This document shows positions 53,278 to 61,187 of a stretch of 64,000 nt of DNA, one piece after another. Position 1 is the first letter of the stretch; every line of letters begins with the position of its first letter. The translations under genes and the position numbers were made by a program. The DNA is from Closterium sp. NIES-65. Lineage: Eukaryota; Streptophyta; Zygnematophyceae; Desmidiales; Closteriaceae. The DNA is taken from contig CANXME010002337.1 in assembly GCA_948144175.1 (NCBI GenBank), positions 5,001-69,000 on the forward strand, given 5' to 3'. The notes under the pieces were generated by a model, which saw only the letters and a list, made by a program, of their open reading frames with translations, did no database searches and had not been told where the DNA came from.

Positions 53278-54537
53278 ATGGCTTCCCCTAGCGTTCTCAC
53301 CTTTGACGCTGAGGGTCGCGCAGTGGACTTTGAGGTCTGGGTAGATGATCTGCAACTTTTCCTGCAGTGCGATAGGGCAGACGGCCTCTCCCTGTTTGAC
53401 CTCACTTCTGGTGCCTCCCCTGCCCCTACTGCTGATGCTGGCGCCACTGTTCGCTCACAGTGGGCCACACGTGACGCTGCTGCTCGCCTTGCTGTGCGCC
53501 GCCACTTACCGACCACTGAGCGTGCACACTTTAGCCATTACAAGAGTGCTCAGACCTTGTACGACGCTGTAGTTGCACGCTACTCTTCCCCTGCCATTGC
53601 TGCACTGAGCCGCCTCATGCTACCGTACCTCTTCCCTGACCTTGCTGCCTTTCCCACTGTTGCTGACCTCATTACGCACCTCCGCACTAGTGACACTCGC
53701 TACCGCGCTGCGCTTCCTGCTGAGTTCTGCGCCAAGAACCCCCCCCCCATGTACATCACCCTCTACTACATAGTCACCCGTCTCCCTGACTCTCTCCGTG
53801 TAGTCAGGGACCACTTTCTCTCAGTTTGCCCCACCACTCTCACCGTTGACCTCCTCGAGAAGGCCCTCCTAGCGATAGAGAAGAGCATAGTCGCTGTAGG
53901 AGCCTCTCGTGGTGACCCTCGCACCCCCGTCTTTGAGGGGTGTTCTCCCTCCCCCCTCTTGCCCTCTGTTGCCTCTTCTGCTGCGGCCGACCTCGTTGGT
54001 TTCGAGTCGGTCGGTGCTGCGTCTGCCCCGAGCGGGAGACGCCGCACCGGCAAGGGCAAGGGGGGCAAGGGCACTGGAGGAGGTGGAGGGGGCGGTGGAG
54101 GTAGTGGTGGAGGCGGTGGAGGGAGTGGGGGTGGTGGTGGGAGTGGTGCTGGGGGTGGCGGCGGCGGCGGCAGCAGTGGAGGCGGTGGAGGTGGCGGAGG
54201 GAGCGGAGGCGGCGGAGGTAGTGGAGGAGGCGGAGGTGGAGGAGGTGGCGGAGGCGGCGGAGGCGGCGGCGGCGGCGGAGGCGGCGGTGGTGGAGCGAGT
54301 CGCGACTCTGCGTCGAGGAGTGGCGCCGGTGGTGGTCAGCGCCAGCAGCAGCAGCGGAGTGGTGTGACCCTGTCCCCTCAGCAGCTTCGTGAGTGGTACA
54401 CTGCACGCCAGCGCGGTGGGGGTTTTGGTCCCTGCTCTTACGTTCTCCGTACCGGCGACCGCACTGGTGAGCAGTGCGGGGGTCCGCACTCCACCCAGCG
54501 CTGCTTTGGTCGCCTGACGGACGCGTGGCGTCGCTAG
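53278..54537 (+). CDS. Element H Gag
   Basis: Starts at ATG 53278 (M-A-S-P-S-V). Residues 1-240 are the conserved copia Gag domain (V-D-D-L-Q-L-F-L, Y-L-F-P-D-L, A-D-L-I-T-H-L-R). Then comes G-K-G-K-G-G-K-G and about 85 residues of almost pure glycine, L-S-P-Q-Q-L-R-E-W-Y (about 366-375) and a zinc-knuckle variant from Cys386 with spacing C-x13-C-x3-H-x4-C. TAG at 54535 (codon 420) lies in the same frame as Pol; the matching codon in element I is CAG. Gag would form the particle and bind element RNA. Confidence 0.9.
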   Translation: MASPSVLTFDAEGRAVDFEVWVDDLQLFLQCDRADGLSLFDLTSGASPAPTADAGATVRSQWATRDAAARLAVRRHLPTTERAHFSHYKSAQTLYDAVVARYSSPAIAALSRLMLPYLFPDLAAFPTVADLITHLRTSDTRYRAALPAEFCAKNPPPMYITLYYIVTRLPDSLRVVRDHFLSVCPTTLTVDLLEKALLAIEKSIVAVGASRGDPRTPVFEGCSPSPLLPSVASSAAADLVGFESVGAASAPSGRRRTGKGKGGKGTGGGGGGGGGSGGGGGGSGGGGGSGAGGGGGGGSSGGGGGGGGSGGGGGSGGGGGGGGGGGGGGGGGGGGGGGGASRDSASRSGAGGGQRQQQQRSGVTLSPQQLREWYTARQRGGGFGPCSYVLRTGDRTGEQCGGPHSTQRCFGRLTDAWRR

Positions 54538-57500
54538 TTCCCTGAGGCGTCAGAGATCCCTCACTGGGGAGATTTGGCTAAGGCCGGGGTTGCTATCTTT
54601 GATCTTGACTTTGATGCTATTCTTGCTGCCATGTATGCTGTTGCTGATAGTGTTGAGGGTGCCTGTTACCTGTGTGTACCGCCTGACCTGGGCATTGAGA
54701 CTGCTGCGCTAGGTGCTGGTGAGACTGCTGCTCTAGGTGCTAGTGCGTCTGCTGCCCCAGGTGCCAGTGCGACTGCCGCCCCAGGTGCTGGTGAGTCTGC
54801 TCTCTCAGGTACTACGTCGGCTCAGGCCTTCCACACCTTCACCCTGGACTCGGGTGCGTCCCGCTCTTTCTTTCGAGACCGCACCACTCTTACGCCGCTT
54901 AGTCGGCCGGTTGCAGTCTCCCTAGCAGACCCCTCTGGGGGTCCTGTCCTTGCTAGCTTCTCCACTGTCCTTCCGTGCCCTACAGCCCCCTTTGGCACCC
55001 TGTCTGGTCTCTACCTCCCCTCGTTCTCTACGAACTTGGGTAGTAGAGCGGACCTACAGGATCGAGGGGTTGACCAGTTCACTCCTTCGAGTCAGCGAGT
55101 GACCCACTGCAGGTGTGCTCGGACAGGCCGACACTTGGCCACGTTCATCCGTCGGCCAGGGTCGAGCCTGTACACCCTTACTGCTGAGTCTCCTCCTACT
55201 GCTGAGTCTGCCCAGGTAGCTGCGTCGAGTCAGGTGTTTGGTGCGGCGTCCAGGTCTGGTCCTGAGTCTGCCCCCTGCTCGTGTTGTCTGCTGTCCCACC
55301 AGACACTCCTTTGGCACCACCGCCTTGGTCACCCCTCCTTGCCTCGTCTCCGAGGCATGGCCTCCCGTGTCCTTGTCTCTGGTCTTCCTCGGTCTCTCCC
55401 TCCCCTTCCTCCGGGGCCTGGCCCTACCTGCGTCCCCTGCGTCGAGGGGCGACAGCGCGCCGCCCCTCACTCCTCCGAGTTTCCTCCGATAGAGGCTCCG
55501 CTGCAGACTCTACACATGGACGTGTGGGGCCCAGCCCGCATCAGTGGGCAGGGGAGAGAGCGGTACTTTCTGCTGGTCGTTGACGACTACTCGTGTTACA
55601 CCACAGTCTTCCCCTTGCGCAGCAAGGGTGACGTCACTGAGGTGTTGATCGACTGGATCCGCGCAGCTCGTCTCCAGCTCAGAGAGAGTTTCGGCTCGGA
55701 CTTTCCTGTTTTGCGTCTGCACTCGGACAGAGGAGGGGAGTTTTCCTCTGCCCATCTGGGAGCCTTCTGTCGGGCACAGGGCATCCGCCAGACCTTCACG
55801 CTTCCGGCCTCTCCACAGCAAAATGGGATTGCTGAGCGCCGCATTGGCATGGTCATGGATGTCGCGCGTACGTCCATGATGCATGCGGCTGCCCCCCATT
55901 TTCTGTGGCCGTTTGCGGTTCAGTACGCCGCGCATCAGCTCAACCTTCAGCCCCGGGTCTCCATGCCAGAGACCTCCCCCGCCTTGCGGTGGACAGGGAA
56001 GGTTGGCGATGCGTCTGCGTTTCGGGTCTGGGGATATCGGGCGTTTGTCCGCGACTTGTCTGCGGACAAGCTGTCCCCCCGTGCTGTTCCTTGCGTCTTC
56101 CTTGGCTTCCCCCCTGACGCGCCTGGCTGGCAGTTTTACCACCCCACCACGCGCCGTGTTCTGTCCTCCCAGGACGTCACCTTTGACGAGTCGGTGCCTT
56201 ACTACCGTCTCTTCCCCTACCGCACTGCGCCCCTCCCCCCGCCGCCGCTCTTCCTTGCGCAAGGTGCTACTCAGGTAGACCCCCTCCCACTTCAGGGTCC
56301 TACCCCTTCAGGTGTGTCCCAGGTAGACGCAGTCGAGCCTGTCGAGGTAGCTGTAGACTCTGGTGCTGCTAGAGGTGTTGAGCCTGCAGGTGCCGGGTCT
56401 GCGGGTGCCGGGTCTGGGGGTGCTAAGTCTGGGGGTGCTGGGTCTGGGGGTGCTGAGCCTGGGGGTGCTGAGTCTGGGGGTGCGGAGCCTGGGGGTGCTG
56501 GGTCTGCTCGTGTGGCCGCCGGCGGTACTTCGTCGAGGCGGGAGCCGCTCTCTCAACAGGAGCTGCGCGTGTGGTTCGCCCGCCGCTGGAGACGTGCTGC
56601 TGAGTCTGGGGGTGTTGGTGCTGGTGTTTCTACTGGTGCTGGTGCGTCTGAGGGTGCTGCTGAGGCAGCTGGTGCTGACGGTCCTACTGGAGTTGGTGCT
56701 GTTGGAGCTGGAGCTGTTGGGGGTGTTGGCGCTGGTGTTTCTACTGGTGCTGGTGCGTCTGGGGTTGCTGCTGAGGCAGCTGGTGCTGACGGTCCTACTG
56801 GAGTTGGTGCTGCTGGAGCTGGAGCTGCTGGGGGTGTTGGCGCTGGTGTTTCTACTGGTGCTGACGGTCCTACCGGAGTTGGTGCTGCTGGAGCTGGAGC
56901 TGCTGGGGGTGTTGGCACTGGCGGTGCTGCTGGCGTTGGTGCCTCTGAGGGTACTGGAGTTGGCGCTGTTGGAGCAGGAGGTTCTACTGGCGCTGGTGCT
57001 GCCGCTGGGGGTACTGGTGCCGTACTTGCTGGTTCTAGAGGCGCTGCGCGGCCGAGGCCGTACTTCGTTCCGCTCCTGGAGCAGGTTCTTGGTCTCCCGC
57101 CCTCTACTGGTCTTGCTCCTCCCCTAGAGTGTCCATTGCCTGTCCAGTCACAGTCACAGTTACCGCCCGCCTCCCCTCTACCTGCTCCTTCTCCCTACAT
57201 TGGTCCTACTGGAGGTCTTGCTGAGCGTCGTGAGCCTGGGTCTCGTCCCGCGTCACCTGTTCGTGCTGCTCGCACTAGTGGTGGTACTGCGCGTCCGCGT
57301 CCTCCTGCGGTCCCCGGCACACACCAGATGGCACTACGTCCTTCCACTGCTCCTCTGCGTGTCCCTTTGCCGTCTCCTCCAGAGTCCTCTCTTCCTTCTC
57401 TTGCTGATCCGGAGTCTGACTCCCTTCGTGCTGCTAGTCCTTCGGTCACGCGCCTTCTTGCTACTGTCGTCACTGACCCTTCCTTTGAGTCTGCTGCTGC

Positions 57501-58923
57501 GTCTGCTCTCGTTGCTGAGCTTGTCGACTTCGCTGCTCAATGTCGTCTAGACTACGCTGCCAGTCTTGTTGCTGAGTCTAAGTCTGTCTGTCCTCCGTTC
57601 GTTGGGGGTGAGTGTGCTCTTAGCACGGACGTCCTTGAGGACGGGCAGGAGGAGTTCCAGTGCTTTGCGGCTGCTTTGCCCCATCTCGTGTCCACGCTGA
57701 TTGCCCCTGAGGGAGACCCGGATGCACCAGACATCCCGACTCCTCGATCGTACGCTGAGGCGATCGAGGGTCCCTACTCCTCTCAGTGGCAGTCAGCCAT
57801 GGACGCAGAGATGGCTTCCTGGAAGTCCACAGGCACCTACGTTGACGAGGTTCCCCCACCTGGGGCGAACATCGTCAGTGGGATGTGGATCTTCAGGGTG
57901 AAGCGGCCGCCGGGCTCTCCGCCTGTCTTCAAGGCGCGTTACGTGGCTCGAGGCTTCAGTCAGCGGCAGGGAGTTGACTACTTTCAGACCTTCTCTCCCA
58001 CCCCGAAGATGATTACTCTTCGGGTGCTGCTGCACATAGCCGCTCAGCGCGACTACGAGCTTCACTCTCTTGACTTCAGCACTGCTTTCCTGCAGGGCAG
58101 CCTGCACGAGGAGATCTGGCTGCGCCGCCCACCTGGCTTCACTGGGTCGTTTCCTCCTGGCACCCAGTGGAGCCTCCAGTGGCCAGTCTACGGTCTCCGC
58201 CAGGCGCCCCGTGAGTGGCACGACACACTGAGGACTACACTTGCGGCTCTTGGGTTTGCTCCTTCTACAGCCGACCCGTCGCTGTTTCTACGCACCGACA
58301 CCTCTTTGCCGCCGTTCTACATCCTCGTGTACGTCGACGACCTGGTCTTTGCCACTGCTGACACTGCTGGACTCGCCCACGTGAAGTTCGAGCTGCAGAA
58401 GAGACACACGTGCACAGACCTGGGTGAACTGCGCAGCTACCTTGGCTTGCAGATCACCCGGGACAGAGCACAGCACACCATTACCCTGACTCGGTCACAC
58501 ATGGTGCAGCAGGTCCTTCAGCGCTTCGGCTTCACGTACTCCTCGCCTCAGGCCACTCCTCTGTCTACTCGCCACTCGCTCTTAGCTCTGCCTTCGGATG
58601 AGTCCGTAGAGTCGAGTGGCCCGTACCCTGAGCTTGTTGGCTGCCTCATGTACCTGATGACCTGCACACGACCTGACCTTGCATACCCTCTTAGCATCTT
58701 GGCACGCTATGTTGCTCCTGGGAGACACCGACCAGAGCACATGGCTGCAGCGAAGACGGTGTTGCGCTACGTGTGCAGTACGTCGGGCATGGGGCTAGTG
58801 CTTGGAGGGCGACGTCGAGTAGTCCTCACAGGTCACGCTGACGCTTCTTGGGCTGACGACCAGGCTACGCAGCGGTCGTCACAGGGTTACACCTTCAGCC
58901 TTGGCTCCGGCTCTGTTTCGTGA
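54538..58923 (+). CDS. Element H Pol: protease, integrase, linker, RT
   Basis: Same frame as Gag after the TAG. Protease Asp524 in L-D-S-G-A-S; integrase HHCC from about residue 680; catalytic D, D, E in M-D-V-W-G (about 748), H-S-D-R-G-G-E-F (about 816) and N-G-I-A-E-R-R (about 850). The linker (about 1028-1262) has G-A-E-S-G-G-type pentads, L-S-Q-Q-E-L-R-V-W-F and three V-S-T-G-A-containing repeats. RT has T-A-F-L-Q-G, Y-G-L-R-Q-A-P and Y-V-D-D (about 1686). RNase H begins with H-A-D-A-S-W (about 1857) and is cut by TGA at 58921 where other copies have Trp. All visible catalytic residues are intact. Confidence 0.9.
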   Translation, partial: FPEASEIPHWGDLAKAGVAIFDLDFDAILAAMYAVADSVEGACYLCVPPDLGIETAALGAGETAALGASASAAPGASATAAPGAGESALSGTTSAQAFHTFTLDSGASRSFFRDRTTLTPLSRPVAVSLADPSGGPVLASFSTVLPCPTAPFGTLSGLYLPSFSTNLGSRADLQDRGVDQFTPSSQRVTHCRCARTGRHLATFIRRPGSSLYTLTAESPPTAESAQVAASSQVFGAASRSGPESAPCSCCLLSHQTLLWHHRLGHPSLPRLRGMASRVLVSGLPRSLPPLPPGPGPTCVPCVEGRQRAAPHSSEFPPIEAPLQTLHMDVWGPARISGQGRERYFLLVVDDYSCYTTVFPLRSKGDVTEVLIDWIRAARLQLRESFGSDFPVLRLHSDRGGEFSSAHLGAFCRAQGIRQTFTLPASPQQNGIAERRIGMVMDVARTSMMHAAAPHFLWPFAVQYAAHQLNLQPRVSMPETSPALRWTGKVGDASAFRVWGYRAFVRDLSADKLSPRAVPCVFLGFPPDAPGWQFYHPTTRRVLSSQDVTFDESVPYYRLFPYRTAPLPPPPLFLAQGATQVDPLPLQGPTPSGVSQVDAVEPVEVAVDSGAARGVEPAGAGSAGAGSGGAKSGGAGSGGAEPGGAESGGAEPGGAGSARVAAGGTSSRREPLSQQELRVWFARRWRRAAESGGVGAGVSTGAGASEGAAEAAGADGPTGVGAVGAGAVGGVGAGVSTGAGASGVAAEAAGADGPTGVGAAGAGAAGGVGAGVSTGADGPTGVGAAGAGAAGGVGTGGAAGVGASEGTGVGAVGAGGSTGAGAAAGGTGAVLAGSRGAARPRPYFVPLLEQVLGLPPSTGLAPPLECPLPVQSQSQLPPASPLPAPSPYIGPTGGLAERREPGSRPASPVRAARTSGGTARPRPPAVPGTHQMALRPSTAPLRVPLPSPPESSLPSLADPESDSLRAASPSVTRLLATVVTDPSFESAAASALVAELVDFAAQCRLDYAASLVAESKSVCPPFVGGECALSTDVLEDGQEEFQCFAAALPHLVSTLIAPEGDPDAPDIPTPRSYAEAIEGPYSSQWQSAMDAEMASWKSTGTYVDEVPPPGANIVSGMWIFRVKRPPGSPPVFKARYVARGFSQRQGVDYFQTFSPTPKMITLRVLLHIAAQRDYELHSLDFSTAFLQGSLHEEIWLRRPPGFTGSFPPGTQWSLQWPVYGLRQAPREWHDTLRTTLAALGFAPSTADPSLFLRTDTSLPPFYILVYVDDLVFATADTAGLAHVKFELQKRHTCTDLGELRSYLGLQITRDRAQHTITLTRSHMVQQVLQRFGFTYSSPQATPLSTRHSLLALPSDESVESSGPYPELVGCLMYLMTCTRPDLAYPLSILARYVAPGRHRPEHMAAAKTVLRYVCSTSGMGLVLGGRRRVVLTGHADASWADDQATQRSSQGYTFSLGSGSVS

Positions 58924-59313
58924 CGGTCTACTCGCTCGTCCTCTGTTCTCGGCTCCAGCTGTGAGGCTGAGATCTACGCAGGAGCCATGGCTGCAGAGGA
59001 GCTACGCTGGCTCACCTACCTGCTGACTGACCTAGGAGAGCCGCCTCGTTCTCCTCCAGTTTTGTACGTAGACAACAAGGCCATGCTGGCCTTGTGTTGG
59101 GAGCACAGACTGGAGCACAGAACGAAGCACATTGCTCTTTGCTACTTCCTTGCTCGTGAGCTGCAGCAGCGTGGTCAGCTCTGCCTCACCTACGTGGCCT
59201 CTGAGGCCAACACTGCTGATATCTTCACCAAGGCCCTTCCGCCTTGTGATCATCAGCGCTTGTGTACTGTGCTAGGTCTTGTGCCTACCTGGCCTCACTT
59301 GCTCACTTCTTGA
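58924..59313 (+). pseudogene. Element H RNase H C-terminal part
   Basis: In-frame continuation after the TGA: S-C-E-A-E-I-Y-A, L-Y-V-D-N-K-A and F-T-K-A-L-P-P-C-D-H are the usual end of copia RNase H. Ends in TGA at 59311-59313, as expected. The internal ATG near 58987 is not a likely start. Confidence 0.85.
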
Positions 59314-59513
59314 TCTTGTTTGTACTGTCTTCTTTCTATACCTGCCCTTGCTTGTTTTACCTTTATATATATGACCTTGCATGTGAACTGGCCTTGTGGC
59401 CTTACTCTTGTGCTTGGACTGTGTGATGACTTTGTGATCCACCCTGAGCTTGCTTTGCTTTGCTTGACTGGTCTTGTGACCACTTGTTCTCCCCCACTTT
59501 TCCTATGTATGTG

Positions 59514-59645
59514 TGTCAGAACATTATAGCTTATACATTTGTGTAGGCTGTAGTGGGGTAGCCCATAAGGGGTACAACCCAATTCTGGTTAGTACTTGTA
59601 CCCAACTGTTTCATAGTTCATCCATTCCATTCTCACTTCTCGTCA
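59514..59645 (+). repeat. 3' LTR of element H
   Basis: 132 bp; differs from the 5' LTR by about two bases near 59583 (AATTCTGG against AATTAGGG). Confidence 0.96.
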
Positions 59646-60525
59646 CGAGGCGCGCCCCGTGGGCCGCCCTCTCGTCGCGTCCCCTGCCCTTAGCGGCCCG
59701 TCGCGCCCTCCTAGAGGCCCCTCTCACGGCCCCTCCCGCCACCCCTAGCGGCCCCATCGCCGCCCTTCGCGGCCTGTCGCCGCCCTTCGCGGCCCCGTCG
59801 CCGCCCCTAGCGGCACAGTCGCAGCCCTTCGAGGCCCCTCGAAGCCCCTTCCCGGCCCCGACGCCGCCCCTATCGGCCCCGTCGCCGCCCCTAGCGGGCC
59901 CGTCGCAGCCCTTCGCGGCCCCGTCGCCGCCCCTATCAGCCCCGTCACCGCCCTTCGAGGCCCCTAGCGGCCCCTTCGCGGCCCCATCGCCGCCCCTTCT
60001 TGGCCCCGTCGCCGCCCCTTCTTGGCCCCGTCGCCGCCCTTCGCGGCCCCGTCGCCGCCCCTAGCGGCCCCGTCGCCGCCCTTCTAGGCCCCTCGCGGCC
60101 CCTTCGCGGCCACGTCGCCGCCCCTAGCGGCCCCGTCGCCGCCCTTCGAGGCCCCTCGCGGCCCCTTCTCGGCCCCGTCGTTGCCCTTCGTGGCCCCGTC
60201 GCCACCCTTCCCGGCCCCTTCTCGGCTCCTCCGCCACCAGCAGTAGCCGCCGCCAGCAGCAGCCGCCGCCGCCGCCACCAGCAGCCGACAGCAGCAGACG
60301 CCGCCGACAGGAGCGGCGGCCGCCACCAGCAGCAGCCGTCGCCGCCGACAGCCGCGACTACCGCCGCCACTGACAGCAGGAGCATCCGCCGCGGTCGCGG
60401 CTCTGTCCCTGCCAATGCGCCTCGGCCCTGCCCCACTGCTTGCCGGCCCCTACCTACCAGCCCTGGTAAGAGCACTGCCGAGCCACGCCTGCTACTGCTG
60501 CCCCTAGCCTGCTGCCACTGCTGTC
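59646..60525 (+). other. Element I leader, second copy
   Basis: Near-identical to 50877-51380 for its first 500 bases, then continues with CGCCGCCACCAGCAGC-type repeats to the Gag start. No gene. Confidence 0.7.
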
Positions 60526-60984
60526 ATGGCTACCCCTAGCGTTCTAGTCTTTGATGCTGAGGGTCAGGCTGTTGACTATGAGGTCTGGGTCGATGATCTA
60601 CAACTTTTCCTACAATGCGATAGGACGGACGGTCTCTCACTGCTCGACCTCACGTCTGGCGCCTCTGCTGCCCCTGCTGCCGATGCTGACAGCACTGTTC
60701 GCTCACAGTGGGCCACACGCGATGCTGCTGCCCGTCTTGCTGTGCGTAGTCACTTGCCGTCCACTGAGCGCGCGCACTTTAGTCAGTACAAGAGTGCTAA
60801 GACCTTGTACGATGCTGTAGTTGCACGCTACTCTTCCCCTGCCACTGCTGCCCTTAGCCACCTCATGCTGCCGTACCTGTTTCCTGACCTCGCCGCCTTT
60901 CCCACAGTCGCTGACCTCATTACGCACCTTCGCACTAGTGACACCCGCTACCGCGCTGCACTTCCTGCTGAGTTCTGCGCCAAG

Positions 60985-61016
<32 letters not shown>

Positions 61017-61187
61017 ATGTACATGTCCCTCTACTACATAGTCACCCGGCTCCCTGACTCCCTTCGCTCGGTCAGGGACCACTTCCTCTCTGTTTGCCCC
61101 ACCACACTCACCGTTGACCTCCTCTGACAAGAGTATAGTCGCTGTAGGAGCCTCTCGTGGTGACCCTCGTGCCCCCTTCTTTGAGGG
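60526..61187 (+). pseudogene. Element I gag, N-terminal part
   Basis: Starts M-A-T-P-S-V and follows the Gag of elements B and H to K-N-P. A run of 30 C at 60987-61016 (10 in B and H) then shifts the frame. Near 61125 about 25 bases are missing compared with H (D-L-L-E-K-A-L-L-A region), giving an in-frame TGA there. Confidence 0.85.

Larger units (their letters stand above)
52101..59645 (+). mobile_element. Element H: full-length, near-intact Ty1/copia retrotransposon
   Basis: Two 132-bp LTRs differing at about two bases, flanked by CGAGGC on both sides (52095-52100, 59646-59651). Primer site TGGTATCGAGC, hairpin GTTCCC-GAGT-GGGAAT (52246-52261) and GGGCCC (52270-52275) follow the 5' LTR. 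A single frame of 2011 codons (53278-59313) covers all domains and is interrupted only by TAG at 54535 and TGA at 58921. The polypurine tract is changed to TATGTATGTG. The best-preserved copy of its group here. Confidence 0.95.

Noticed and set aside
54535-54537. UAG readthrough signal between Gag and Pol in element H
   Set aside because: Element I has CAG at this codon; a second unrelated stop exists in H, so mutation is simpler.
59646-60064. Pro/Ala-rich frames in the element I leader and the matching frames near 16498-16968 in element C
   Set aside because: Leader repeats with no start context; counterparts in element H differ in frame and content.
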